Positions 1-8,745 are shown, counted from the stretch's first letter. The stretch: DNA of 64,000 nucleotides from an uncultured Blautia sp. (GCA_900549015.1 URMH01000010.1:9896-73895); one strand, 5' to 3'. A program made the numbers and translations. Notes: generated by a model not told the origin, from the sequence alone.

Positions 1-1038
1 GAATATCCTCAAAGTCCTCTCTTGGCGCAATTTCTATATATTTTGTGAGAAGCTCTGTTTCCTGCTCTTTATATCTTCCGTAATAAATATCGTAAAGATT
101 ATGACCGCGCATATGGATCTTGATTTCCTCCATATGCGCTTTTACGTCTTCTGTTGTCTCGAAATCTTTTCCCATTACTTTCAGAAGGGCTTTTCCGCTT
201 TTGATTCTGTAAAGGTATTCCTTCCATTTTTCCAGAAAGATTTCATAAAACTGTTCTTCTGATTCCAAAATCCCCAGTTCTGCCATAACAGCAGGGTTCA
301 GAAAATAATTCTCAAAGGAATAATACTTCAGTATCAGCACGTTTTTTTCAGTTACTCTCGGAAGTCTGTCAATATCCTCAAGATTTCGCTCCTCATAATA
401 TTTACAGAGCTGGTGTTTCAGCATTTCCCTGTCTTTTCCGTCCCCATCGCGTATCATCAGGAAATTGTCCTTTAAGTAAACCTGATTCATATATTTTTTC
501 CATATCAAGTTTCATGGAATAACGGATTTCCTCTCGGCCTCCGTTTCTCCGAAACGTTTTATTTACCTTCTGGGAAAAAGAATCCAGATTGGAGCGGTAC
601 AGCTTGTATTCCAGAAGCTTTGCCGTCTCAAAGGCATTCAGATCTTCTGTTTTTTTCTTATGGATCAGCCCGATGCAGGAAAAACATCGATTGCACTCTT
701 TTGCCTGATCAAACATGCAGCACCCGGAGCGCATTTTCCGCAGCGTTTCGTCCTCCTGAAGCATAAGCACTACGTCCTGAAATTTCCCCATATTCCTCTG
801 AGCGTTCATATAGTATACCCTGGGAATGATTTTCTGAATGTAAGGATTATGTTTCTGCACTCCGTCTGCATACCGGACTTTCCCCTCTCTGTTTGCAATA
901 TAAGAAAAACAGAGCGTCCAGAACTACGGTTTTTCCAGTATTGTTCTGTCCTACAAGAATCAGGGCATTTTCAATATTTTGAATGTGCATACTTCTGATC
1001 GACTTAAAATTGCGGATCCACAGGTCTGTTATCTGCAT
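1..1038 (-). pseudogene. Decayed AAA ATPase of the OLD/RecF-like type
   Basis: Three fragments in different frames, read from 1038 downward, look like pieces of one ATPase. The first (1038-847) starts MQITDLWIRNFKSIRSMHI and carries a Walker A loop, GQNNTGKT. The second (about 860-402) has a CNRCFSC cysteine cluster. The third, starting near 490 and running off the left edge, has a TOPRIM-like IRDGDGKD motif and the stretch YYSFENYFLNPAV. No Walker B or signature motif is seen between the second and third pieces, so an internal deletion as well as frameshifts is likely. Family placement is from recalled patterns. A sequencing frameshift could explain one break but not the missing middle. Confidence 0.65.
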
Positions 1039-1152
1039 AGGCTCTTCCCTCCCTCTGGAAAATATTTATTTCGCTGTTGTTCACTTCGTTCACAGCAACT
1101 TTACTTCTTACCTTCATCTTATACTTAAGAAACGTACTTTGCAACAGAAAGA

Positions 1153-1182
1153 GGACAGACACTTAAATTAAGGTATCTGTCC
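1153..1182. repeat. Inverted repeat, 10-bp arms
   Basis: GGACAGACAC at 1153-1162 pairs with GTATCTGTCC at 1173-1182 (9 of 10) around an AT-only loop. It follows the Rpn remnant on the minus strand and has only a weak T-rich tail, so it may be an old terminator. The remaining bases between 1039 and 1198 show no gene I can support. Confidence 0.4.
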
Positions 1183-1198
1183 TTCCATAATTCCTTCC

Positions 1199-1369
1199 TC
1201 ATATCCAACATTCCGGTATTCCGGAAAGAAACTCCGCAGATGTTGTATACGCCTTATTATGTTTGTTGTCTTTTGTAAACATGCGCACCTGGGATATGTA
1301 ATCCGTCACATCGTATGCCGGATTTTTCACAGGCATTCCATAATGGGTGCTTGTCTGTGCTTCCACCTC
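1199..1369 (-). pseudogene. Remnant of an Rpn-family nuclease (PD-(D/E)XK transposase-like)
   Basis: The minus strand reads EVEAQTSTHYGMPVKNPAYD and, after a short stretch, TTSAEFLSGIPE before a stop. In Rpn / PD-(D/E)XK 'transposase' proteins of Lachnospiraceae I recall the arrangement EVQ...YGMPVR...LYDA...SAEFLSG, which is the catalytic core region. Only about 55 residues survive, with no start and no C-terminal part. Assignment is by motif memory; a search with the translated fragment would settle it. Confidence 0.45.
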
Positions 1370-1406
1370 TTATACACAGGACAGATTTGAAAGAACATTG
1401 ACTGTC

Positions 1407-3293
1407 TCAAAATGAATACGTCTGTTTCTCAAAATCAACAAGAACCGAAACTCCCCCTGCAAAAGTTACTTTCTGCATATTGAGATTTCCATTTACAAAT
1501 TCATGTCTGAGCATCTCACGTTTTCCCACTTTTTCGTGAAAATTGTAAACGACTTCCGCTCTCTTTATCTGCTCCTTAAGGCTCATTTTTATATTCCCGT
1601 CAAAGGCGCCGTCAATATTGGGATATGCCGCATCACGCACAAGATAAGGAGCTCCGCCGTTTAAGAGGGCATAAAGCATATAATCTTCCTCTTCGCTCAC
1701 CTTTTCCATCATCCAGGGCTGAATCACACAATCATGGTACACAAGATTATAAAGAGGCACAGGAATTCCCTGCTTCGGCGTTCCCGGCTCTTCCATCATA
1801 AAATCATACGGCGCGTAATGGCAGAATATCTGGCTTGGCACTGCCCAGTCGTTCACTTCCTCGGAGCTTGACAGTATGCCGTTTTTCAGAAGATAATCAA
1901 AGCAGCGGCAGCGGTATTCATAGCATTCTTTTCTTGTCATGCGGTGCATGGGATTGCTGCATTCGTCTCCCTCGTTGCAGGTAAATACGTCAAGGTATGC
2001 GCAGTCCAGTTTAATTCCGTGACGGAAAAGCTCCTGAAAATTCCGCTTTACATAATAAGGAGCCTGTGTTCCGCAAAGGTAAGACTGGGGTCCTCCCGCC
2101 CATCTCCTGTGACTGGGAATCGTTCCGTCTGCCAGGCGGCAGGCAAAGTTTTCATCAAAGCTTGCGGCAGACATATAGTAATCTCTGTACTGGTCATGGA
2201 TTCCGAATAAATATCCGCACTCGTGAATCGTATCTGCCAGAGAGCGCATTCCCTCCCAGCCTCCGGCTGCCTCACAGGCAGGATCATAATCCGGGTGGCA
2301 GTTATCATACCCCGGCTCTGCCCATCCGTCCAGATGAAGATACAGCTTTTTTACCCCACGCTTGTGAAACTCCCGGATTTCTTCTTCCCTTTGAAAAAAA
2401 GTTACCAGATGATTGTTCTTCTCCGGATTTTCCGGATCGTAAAACTCGGAATCCGGCTGCACAAAAGTTTTAATTCCTTTATGAAGAAACGCGCTTCCGA
2501 TTAAATCATTTATATGAGGATTTTGAATTGCCTTTTCCTCCAGTGTACGAATCCTTCCCTGTTCCTCCACGTAACTTCTGTATGTTTTGCAAATATCGTT
2601 GTAATCACAGTCACTTAAAAATGTATATTTCATAACACGGCGGTAATCCATTTTCCCAAGACTTGGCTCAAAGCGCACCCCAACACTGGTGTAAGGTCCG
2701 CCTGCCGGGTGCCCCGCCTGATACCCTGCATTCCACGGGGTAACGCACACTGCAAGATACCCCTCTCTTTCTTTTACCTGGGCAAACCAGGGCATATAAG
2801 CTCCTGCCGTTCCGAAAAAGCCGTCAAAACAAGGGGCTTTCAGCTCCACCTCCCATGTATTTGGAATGAGCATTCCCTGCCTGTTTGTTAAGAGAGTATA
2901 CCAGTCCTCTCTTTTTTCTTCAAATTCCATAGGATCGGGCCAGAAAACTTTTTTTACTTCCAGCCCTTCTTCCACAAGGGGAATCCATTCACAGTACACT
3001 TCCCCTGTTGCAGATTCTGTCCATACAAGAGTCTGGAATTTATAAGGAACCGTTTTTCCTTCTTTTTTAAAACCGGAGTATGTGCTTAAAATTCCTTCTC
3101 CCACTCCGGAAAAAAACGGCTCATGAGTAATTTCCTGTGCATCGCAGAAATAAACAGCTCCATTTCCACACTCCATATACGGCTTATAATCCTTCTGCCA
3201 TTTCCAGATGGTTCCCGCACCTTTTTGGAATGTAAAGCCAAGTGTTTTTTCGTCAAAACAAAGGTTCATTTCCTTTTCTATAACATTGTTCAT
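1407..3293 (-). CDS. Glycosidase-like (beta/alpha)8-barrel protein, specificity unknown
   Basis: A 628-residue cytosolic protein with no signal peptide. The central region has barrel-type active-site-like segments, LYLHLDGWAEPGYDN and later CAYLDVFTCNEGDECSN, each with an aspartate where retaining glycosidases often place one. The layout recalls DUF5696 / GH101-GH129-like proteins, but I cannot name a substrate. The start chosen is MNNVIEKEM at 3293, which has AGGAGAAGAG just upstream; a GTG seven codons earlier lies inside that ribosome site. It is divergent from an AraC regulator 139 bases away, which probably controls it in response to a sugar. Confidence 0.6.
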   Translation of the reverse strand: MNNVIEKEMNLCFDEKTLGFTFQKGAGTIWKWQKDYKPYMECGNGAVYFCDAQEITHEPFFSGVGEGILSTYSGFKKEGKTVPYKFQTLVWTESATGEVYCEWIPLVEEGLEVKKVFWPDPMEFEEKREDWYTLLTNRQGMLIPNTWEVELKAPCFDGFFGTAGAYMPWFAQVKEREGYLAVCVTPWNAGYQAGHPAGGPYTSVGVRFEPSLGKMDYRRVMKYTFLSDCDYNDICKTYRSYVEEQGRIRTLEEKAIQNPHINDLIGSAFLHKGIKTFVQPDSEFYDPENPEKNNHLVTFFQREEEIREFHKRGVKKLYLHLDGWAEPGYDNCHPDYDPACEAAGGWEGMRSLADTIHECGYLFGIHDQYRDYYMSAASFDENFACRLADGTIPSHRRWAGGPQSYLCGTQAPYYVKRNFQELFRHGIKLDCAYLDVFTCNEGDECSNPMHRMTRKECYEYRCRCFDYLLKNGILSSSEEVNDWAVPSQIFCHYAPYDFMMEEPGTPKQGIPVPLYNLVYHDCVIQPWMMEKVSEEEDYMLYALLNGGAPYLVRDAAYPNIDGAFDGNIKMSLKEQIKRAEVVYNFHEKVGKREMLRHEFVNGNLNMQKVTFAGGVSVLVDFEKQTYSF

Positions 3294-3432
3294 ATTTCTC
3301 TCTTCTCCTGTCACTGTTTTCCCTCATTATATAGCCTTGCTGTTATTTTTTCTTATCATATCGTCTATTCTTATTGTTATATTATCCGATTTTTGTTAAG
3401 ATGACCTTATCAAACGTTACAGGAGATATTTC

Positions 3433-4362
3433 ATGACTTATATACCAACACCATTAAAAAGAGAAATTGTAATTGATTCTATTATTACGATTCATTATTT
3501 TGAGTATATGCGGGATTTTGTATTTCAGGGAGAATCCCATGATTTCTGGGAATTTCTTTATGTAGACAAGGGGACAATCCTTGTGACTGCCGGAGAAACA
3601 GAATATAAACTGAATACAGGAGACATTATTTTTCACAAACCGAATGAGTTTCACGCAATCCGTTCCATTGGAAAAAAAGCTCCCAATCTTGTGGCAGCCT
3701 CCTTTATATCTTCCTCCCCCGCCATGAAAATGTTTGAATCAAAAATTGATACGCTGTCTGTTTCAGAAAGAGAAATTATCTCACACTTGATCAACCTTTC
3801 AAGGCAATGCTTTTCCACGCCTCTCCACCTTCCTTCTGTAGAACATATTATGCTGAAAGAAAACCTTCCATTTGGTTCGGAACAGCTTATTCTTACAGAC
3901 CTGGAACTTCTTCTCATTTCGCTTGCACGCAGGCAGGAAACTTCCCCCTATACCAAAAAGCCGGAAACTTCCTCATCTCTAAAAAAATATTCCAGTGAAA
4001 GCCGCCTTGAAAAGATTATCGCTTTCATGGAAACCCATATCTGTGAGCAGTTATTATGTCAGGATATTTGCCGGGCTTTTTCCTTAAGCCGCTCCTCCCT
4101 TCAGGCTCTTTTCCATGAGAAAAAAAGCTGCGGGGTAATAGAGTATTTTCATCGCATGAAAATTGAACGAGCGAAAGAGATTATCCGGGACGGAACCATG
4201 AATTTTACAGAAATTTCCTGTTTCCTTTCCTACAGTTCCCTGCCTGCCTTCTCCCGGCAGTTTAAAAAAATCACCGGGACTTCTCCTATGGAGTACGCCT
4301 CCAGTGTGAGAGGCATTACACAGGCGCTTAACACAGGAAAAGGGAGGCAACGGCTTATATAA
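3433..4362 (+). CDS. AraC-family transcriptional regulator with cupin sensor
   Basis: 309 residues. The N-terminal 100 or so form a cupin-type sensor domain (FWEFLYVDKG, TGDIIFHKPNEFHAI). The last 100 residues hold the two helix-turn-helix units of AraC/XylS proteins, ending in the typical FLSYSSLPAFSRQFKKITG and SPMEY. AGGAGAT sits ahead of the ATG. It is divergent from the glycosidase-like gene, the usual layout for a local sugar-responsive activator. Its 3' end faces aroE, with an imperfect hairpin (GGGAGGCAA...TTGTCTCCC) across the stop codon. Confidence 0.85.
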   Translation: MTYIPTPLKREIVIDSIITIHYFEYMRDFVFQGESHDFWEFLYVDKGTILVTAGETEYKLNTGDIIFHKPNEFHAIRSIGKKAPNLVAASFISSSPAMKMFESKIDTLSVSEREIISHLINLSRQCFSTPLHLPSVEHIMLKENLPFGSEQLILTDLELLLISLARRQETSPYTKKPETSSSLKKYSSESRLEKIIAFMETHICEQLLCQDICRAFSLSRSSLQALFHEKKSCGVIEYFHRMKIERAKEIIRDGTMNFTEISCFLSYSSLPAFSRQFKKITGTSPMEYASSVRGITQALNTGKGRQRLI

Positions 4363-4381
4363 GTCATTGTCTCCCTTATGT

Positions 4382-5233
4382 CTACGCTGTAAACTCCCTC
4401 TTCAGCGCCTCCCTCATAATCTCAACCGGCGCCTCCTCATCTGTCCATAAGGTAAAATTCAAAGCCGCCTGCTGCACCAGCATTCCAAGCCCGTTTACCG
4501 TCTTTGCGCCTTTTTCTTCCGCCGCTTTTAAAAATAAAGTTTCCGCCGGATTAAATACAACGTCACAGACACACATATTCGCAGATACTGTGTTATAATC
4601 AATATCCGGTCTGCTGTTTACATCAGGAGAAAAGCCTACAGAAGTGGCATTAATCAAAATTTCTGTTTTCTCCGGAATCTTCACTCCCTTATCCCAGAGA
4701 ATAAACTCTGCCTTTGCATCTGTGTTTTTATTTAAAAGAGAAGCCAGCTCCTGTCCTTTTTCTGCATTTCGATTTACAACCGCAATATGCTTTGCCCCGT
4801 TTAGCGCACATTCTACCGCAATAGCTCTTGCCGCGCCTCCGGCGCCTAAAATCGTAACGTTTTTTCCATCCAGAGATTCTCCTGTCTCTTTTAATGCTGT
4901 TACAAAACCCTTGCCGTCTGTATTTTCACCGTAAAGCCTTCCTTCTTTATGAATAACCGTATTCACTGCCCCGATGATTTCTGCTGCCGGACTAAGCTCA
5001 TCCAGATACGGAAGAACCTTAATCTTGTGAGGCATGGTAAGGTTAATTCCCCTCATGTTAAATATCCGCACACTTTTCATAGCCGCCTCAAGGTCTTCCG
5101 GAAGTACCTTAATTGTCAGATACCGGTAATTCAGATTTTTCGCTGCAAAAGCAGCCTCTTCCACAACACCTGTTGGATTATCGTCTACCGGGTCGCCAAA
5201 AACACCTGTTAATTCTGCTCTGTAATTCTTCAT
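4382..5233 (-). CDS. aroE: Shikimate dehydrogenase-family protein, variant substrate site
   Basis: 283 residues of the AroE fold. Present are the catalytic lysine in LTMPHKIKV, the aspartate in ENTDGKGF, the NADP loop GAGGAARA followed by NRN, and NATSVGF. Unusual is the N-terminal substrate loop: AroE normally has an SxS pair (HSLSP) that binds the shikimate carboxylate, but here it reads FGDPVDDNPTGVVEEAAF with no such serines. It may act on shikimate with altered binding or on a related acid. AAGGAGG precedes the ATG, and a good promoter lies upstream. It is monocistronic, apart from other aromatic genes. Confidence 0.75.
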   Translation of the reverse strand: MKNYRAELTGVFGDPVDDNPTGVVEEAAFAAKNLNYRYLTIKVLPEDLEAAMKSVRIFNMRGINLTMPHKIKVLPYLDELSPAAEIIGAVNTVIHKEGRLYGENTDGKGFVTALKETGESLDGKNVTILGAGGAARAIAVECALNGAKHIAVVNRNAEKGQELASLLNKNTDAKAEFILWDKGVKIPEKTEILINATSVGFSPDVNSRPDIDYNTVSANMCVCDVVFNPAETLFLKAAEEKGAKTVNGLGMLVQQAALNFTLWTDEEAPVEIMREALKREFTA

Positions 5234-5266
5234 AGAAGCGCCTCCTTCTGATATTCTCTTTTTTTA

Positions 5267-5295
5267 AAAATATCCCAAAATCAGACGCTTGTCAA
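5267..5295 (-). promoter_or_regulatory. Promoter of the aroE-family gene
   Basis: On the minus strand, TTGACA (5290-5295), a 17-base spacer and TATTTT (5267-5272) form a near-consensus housekeeping promoter, starting just after the flavodoxin stop codon. Confidence 0.7.
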
Positions 5296-5300
5296 TTGCT

Positions 5301-5729
5301 TCAGTTCAGCAGTTTCTTTCCCAGCTCCCGGCAAGTCTCCAGTCCTTCCTCGTCCGGTGTGTTGTTGAGCATCAAACCTTCCTCTGTTACAAGTTCTGCA
5401 CCTGCATCTCTTGTTCGCTCATACCAGTCTCTCATCCACTGTCCATCACCCCAGTCATAAGAACCAAAAAGAGCAACTTTTTTACCCGAAAGATTTTTTT
5501 CCAATTCTGTAAAGAAAGGCTCAAATTCCTCTTCCTCCAGCTCCTCATCACCCATTGCAGGGCAGCCCAAAGCCAACGCCTCATATTCCAGAGCCTGCTC
5601 CGGTGATACCTGACTTACTTCCATAAGGTCGATTTCTACGCCTGCTGCTTTTGCCCCTTCTGCTACTGCCTGTGCCATTGCCTCTGTATTGCCTGTTGAA
5701 GACCAGTATATTACTGCTGCTTTACTCAT
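5301..5729 (-). CDS. Flavodoxin
   Basis: 142 residues. The start AAVIYWSSTGNTEAMA is the FMN phosphate-binding loop (T/S-x-T-G-N-T) and LFGSYDWGDG is the second FMN-contacting loop. Flavodoxins replace ferredoxin as low-potential electron carriers under iron shortage. The ATG at 5729 has GAGGAGG upstream; the frame stays open further but without a ribosome site. It is 11 bases downstream of the DUF3793 gene, with which it shares a promoter and a candidate operator, consistent with iron control. Confidence 0.9.
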   Translation of the reverse strand: MSKAAVIYWSSTGNTEAMAQAVAEGAKAAGVEIDLMEVSQVSPEQALEYEALALGCPAMGDEELEEEEFEPFFTELEKNLSGKKVALFGSYDWGDGQWMRDWYERTRDAGAELVTEEGLMLNNTPDEEGLETCRELGKKLLN

Positions 5730-5740
5730 GTTTTTCCTCC

Positions 5741-6331
5741 TCATCCTGAAATTTTCATATTCCATTCTTTTCCTGCAATCACCTGCAAAATCGAATATCC
5801 CTGTTTTATCTGTCCGCACATAAAAGCGCGGCATTTATCATACACTTCAAACTGCACTTTCGCCTTCTCCACATCTCCGTAAACCTTCCAATATCCACAA
5901 AGTTTACACCCGCTGCCTCCATTTATGCGAAATCCTCTTACGTCTTCGAGGGGATAACCCAAAAACAATCCAATCTCATGTGGAAATTCTTTTTTCTGCT
6001 CAAAGCGCATTTTCAAATAAGAAAACATTTCTCTCAGATCTGCTTTTTCCGGATAGCCGTCCTCAATCAGAATTTCCTTTGCCTCCGGCTGTCTCAGATA
6101 ATTTTCCAGCATATCTCTTCTGTAAACAAGTACAAGATAATGTTTTCTGCAGCCACAGATTATTTCCATCTCCACTCCCCCGGCAGACAACTTCTCTTCA
6201 TATATATTTATAATGTCCAAAAGCTCCGGCATCTTTTCCTTTGAAAAAGAAACAAGATTAGCCGGTTTCTCACCCATAAGTACAGGAGAACAATGGCGGC
6301 TCATAATCGCCTCGAATTTTTCACAGTTCAT
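5741..6331 (-). CDS. DUF3793 family protein, linked to flavodoxin
   Basis: 196 residues, soluble, matching the DUF3793 pattern as I recall it: an N-terminal RHCSPVLMGEKPANL, a central FPHEIGLFLGYPLEDVRGF, and cysteine-containing segments CKLCGYWKVYGD and CRAFMC. The function is not established. DUF3793 genes are commonly found beside flavodoxin or iron uptake genes in Clostridia, which suggests a role in iron or redox balance. GGAGG precedes the ATG, and it is the first gene of the pair with flavodoxin. Confidence 0.7.
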   Translation of the reverse strand: MNCEKFEAIMSRHCSPVLMGEKPANLVSFSKEKMPELLDIINIYEEKLSAGGVEMEIICGCRKHYLVLVYRRDMLENYLRQPEAKEILIEDGYPEKADLREMFSYLKMRFEQKKEFPHEIGLFLGYPLEDVRGFRINGGSGCKLCGYWKVYGDVEKAKVQFEVYDKCRAFMCGQIKQGYSILQVIAGKEWNMKISG

Positions 6332-6356
6332 TTCATTCCTCCCTGCTCCGTCATAT

Positions 6357-6411
6357 AGTTAGTTGTGTTTAACTTACGTCTTATCTTATCATTTTAGTTA
6401 GCCATTGTCAA
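6357..6411 (-). promoter_or_regulatory. Promoter and candidate metal-regulator operator of DUF3793-flavodoxin
   Basis: Minus strand: TTGACA (6406-6411), 17-base spacer, TAAGAT (6383-6388). Downstream of the -10 lies an inverted repeat, AGTTA-8-TAACT (6357-6374), inside a region with several TTAACT/GTTAG half sites. Its position over the start of the transcript suits repression by an iron-sensing Fur or DtxR-type protein. The regulator is inferred. Confidence 0.6.
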
Positions 6412-6489
6412 CTTTTGTTTTGAATATTTTCCCCGGATATTACAAAAACTGTTTTATAGAAATATTTACGAATCTTTTCAAAATATATC

Positions 6490-6543
6490 TTGACAATTTT
6501 AGTTTAATATTGTATAGTAACAATATCAGTAATGATTATTGTT
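6490..6543 (+). promoter_or_regulatory. perR promoter with autoregulatory operator
   Basis: TTGACA (6490-6495), 17-base spacer, TATAGT (6513-6518). Just downstream is AGTAAT-G-ATTATT (6528-6540), a near palindrome of the PerR-box kind, within a wider repeat AACAATA...TATTGTT (6519-6543). The same core appears ahead of rubrerythrin, so the regulator probably controls itself and the next gene. Confidence 0.75.
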
Positions 6544-6565
6544 ATCGAAGAGAAAGGAGGGTATC

Positions 6566-6964
6566 ATGGCAGCACTGAAATACAGCCGCCAGAGAGAATC
6601 CATCAAGGAATTTCTCATGACAAGAAATGACCACCCAACGGCTGATGTTGTGTATGAGAATATGAAGCTCATTTATCCCAAAATCAGTCTTGGCACGGTA
6701 TACCGGAATCTCTCTCTACTTGCTGATATTGGTGAAATCAAGAAACTCGCCAGTTTCAACGGAGCGGACCATTTTGACGGACGCACCGACCAGCACTGTC
6801 ACTTCATGTGCAGTCAGTGTCATCGTATTATGGATATGGAAGATTTGGATTTCTGCAATATTCTCGATGATGCAAGCAAAGGTTTTAAAGGCGAAATTCA
6901 GGATTACAGCGCCAGATTTTTCGGACTTTGTGAAGAGTGTATAGAAAAAAATAAAAATGGTTAA
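6566..6964 (+). CDS. perR: Fur-family regulator, PerR type
   Basis: 132 residues. An N-terminal winged helix (PTADVVYENM, SLGTVYRNLSLL) is followed by the metal domain with FDGRTDQHCHFMCSQC and a C-terminal CEEC, the two CxxC pairs of the structural zinc site. The aspartate in FDG and the HCH pair fit the regulatory metal ligands of PerR, which is inactivated by peroxide through histidine oxidation. The ATG at 6566 follows AAAGGAGGG; an upstream TTG has none. Placement directly ahead of rubrerythrin, with matching palindromes before both genes, supports PerR over Fur. Confidence 0.85.
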   Translation: MAALKYSRQRESIKEFLMTRNDHPTADVVYENMKLIYPKISLGTVYRNLSLLADIGEIKKLASFNGADHFDGRTDQHCHFMCSQCHRIMDMEDLDFCNILDDASKGFKGEIQDYSARFFGLCEECIEKNKNG

Positions 6965-6972
6965 ATTTATAC

Positions 6973-7021
6973 TTGACAAGTCCAGAATAATGTGTTAAAT
7001 TAAAATAGTAATGATTACTAT
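6973..7021 (+). promoter_or_regulatory. Rubrerythrin promoter with perfect PerR-type palindrome
   Basis: TTGACA (6973-6978), 17-base spacer, TAAATT (6996-7001), followed by ATAGTAATGATTACTAT (7005-7021), a perfect 17-bp palindrome around a central G. It has the 7-1-7 layout of PerR boxes and overlaps the likely transcription start, so binding would block transcription. Confidence 0.8.
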
Positions 7022-7069
7022 TATCAAAAACAAAAAATAATTTATATAAAAGAAAAGGAGAACAAAATT

Positions 7070-7615
7070 ATGGCAAAATGGGTTTGTAATGTATGTGGTT
7101 ATGTTCATGAAGGAGAAACAGCACCGGAGGTATGTCCAATCTGTAAAGCACCGGCAGACAAATTTACAAAACAGGATTCTGAGATGACATGGGCTGCTGA
7201 GCACGTTGTAGGTGTTGCACAGGGCGTTAGCGAAGACATTCTTGCAGATTTAAGAGCAAACTTCGAGGGCGAGTGCTCTGAGGTTGGTATGTACCTTGCA
7301 ATGGCAAGAGTTGCTCACAGAGAAGGATACCCGGAAATCGGATTATACTGGGAAAAAGCTGCTTACGAAGAAGCAGAGCACGCTTCTAAATTCGCTGAGT
7401 TATTAGGCGAAGTTGTAACAGACAGCACAAAGAAAAACCTTGAGATGCGCGTTGCAGCAGAGAACGGCGCTACAGCAGGTAAATTCGACCTTGCAAAACG
7501 TGCAAAAGCTGCTAACCTTGACGCTATCCATGACACAGTTCATGAAATGGCAAGAGACGAAGCTCGTCACGGAAAAGCATTCCAGGGTCTTCTTGAGAGA
7601 TACTTCGGTAAATAA
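7070..7615 (+). CDS. rbr: Reverse rubrerythrin (rubredoxin domain first)
   Basis: 181 residues. Residues 1-40 are a rubredoxin iron site, WVCNVCGYVHEG and CPICKAP. The rest is a ferritin-like four-helix bundle with di-iron ligands in ANFEGECSEVGMY, AYEEAEHASKF, RVAAENGA and MARDEARHGKAF. In most rubrerythrins the rubredoxin domain is at the C-terminus; this reversed order is typical of anaerobes, where the enzyme reduces hydrogen peroxide in the cytosol with electrons from NADH through other carriers. AAAAGGAG precedes the ATG, a PerR-type operator lies upstream, and a strong terminator follows. Confidence 0.95.
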   Translation: MAKWVCNVCGYVHEGETAPEVCPICKAPADKFTKQDSEMTWAAEHVVGVAQGVSEDILADLRANFEGECSEVGMYLAMARVAHREGYPEIGLYWEKAAYEEAEHASKFAELLGEVVTDSTKKNLEMRVAAENGATAGKFDLAKRAKAANLDAIHDTVHEMARDEARHGKAFQGLLERYFGK

Positions 7616-7645
7616 TAGTTATACAAACTATAAACAATAATAAAA

Positions 7646-7689
7646 AATCGGAACATATCTGGTTAAAACAGATATGTTCCGATTTTTTT
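7646..7689 (+). terminator. Intrinsic terminator after rubrerythrin
   Basis: A perfect 16-bp stem, AATCGGAACATATCTG (7646-7661) with CAGATATGTTCCGATT (7669-7684), followed by a T tract. Confidence 0.92.
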
Positions 7690-7827
7690 ACTCTGTCGTA
7701 TCTCACTTAGCATTTGACCTTTTCCATTGCCTATTATACAATAACAATATATTATGATTTAATAAAAATATATGATTTTACATTATCGTTAATTTTTACT
7801 ATTATAAATGAGAAAGGAAACACAATC

Positions 7828-8730
7828 ATGCTGGATTTCAGAGTGGAAACCTTCCTGGAGGTATGTAAGGATTTAAATTTTACCCGGGCAGCACAACGGC
7901 TGAACCTGACGCAGCCCGCAGTATCTCAGCACATCAGATGGCTTGAGGAAGCGTACGGAGTTCCTCTCTTTGTATGCAAAGGGAAAAAAATGCAGCTTAC
8001 TTCTGCCGGAGAAATGCTTAAAAATTCTGCTGCTACCATGAAGCATGACATCATTTCCCTCAGAGAAAAAATGCAGAAAAGCACAGAAAATCAACTGATT
8101 AAAATGGGACTTACCCTTACAATAGCAGAATTTGAGATTTCCGGAATTGCCGCTGCTTACTTAAACTACTACCCTTCCGCTTCTCTTCATCTTTCTGTCG
8201 CCAACACAGAAGAGCTTCTTCATGAACTGGAAACAGGAAAGATTGATTTTGCACTTGTTGAGGGAAATTTTCCAAGGGATATTTATCATCACGAACTTTA
8301 TCTGAGAGAACGCTACATAGCTGTCTGCTCTCCCGAAGATTCTCTTGCAAAAGGTGTTTATACACTTGATGACCTGATTTCTCACAGGCTTATCACCCGG
8401 GAGGCCGGATCCGGTTCACGAAACATTCTGGAGCATTATCTTCAGATGAAAGGAATGCAGGTAGAAAGCTTTGACTCTCTTGTGGAAGCCGGAAGTATTG
8501 GACTGATCAAGCAGCTTGTAGAGCAGGGCTGCGGTATTTCTTTTCTTTACAGAACTGCTGTAAAAAAAGAACTGGCCGAAGGCAGATTGTGTGAAATACA
8601 GATGGAAGATTTGGACATTGTTCACGATTTTACTTTCATCTGGAGGAAAAACAGCATTTTTGCAGAAGATTATCTGGAAATCTACGAAAAGCTGAAGCAA
8701 CAGGAAAATCTACTTTCTATGAAAGATTAA
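7828..8730 (+). CDS. LysR-family transcriptional regulator
   Basis: 300 residues. N-terminal winged helix with the LysR signature (FTRAAQRLNLTQPAVSQHI), then a two-lobed effector-binding domain. The ATG at 7828 follows GAAAGGA; the frame is open upstream through AT-rich DNA without a ribosome site. It sits 15 bases ahead of the large redox fusion gene in the same direction, so it probably controls that gene, perhaps in response to a sulfur compound. The effector is unknown. Confidence 0.88.
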   Translation: MLDFRVETFLEVCKDLNFTRAAQRLNLTQPAVSQHIRWLEEAYGVPLFVCKGKKMQLTSAGEMLKNSAATMKHDIISLREKMQKSTENQLIKMGLTLTIAEFEISGIAAAYLNYYPSASLHLSVANTEELLHELETGKIDFALVEGNFPRDIYHHELYLRERYIAVCSPEDSLAKGVYTLDDLISHRLITREAGSGSRNILEHYLQMKGMQVESFDSLVEAGSIGLIKQLVEQGCGISFLYRTAVKKELAEGRLCEIQMEDLDIVHDFTFIWRKNSIFAEDYLEIYEKLKQQENLLSMKD

Positions 8731-8745
8731 AATGGAGGAAAACGC

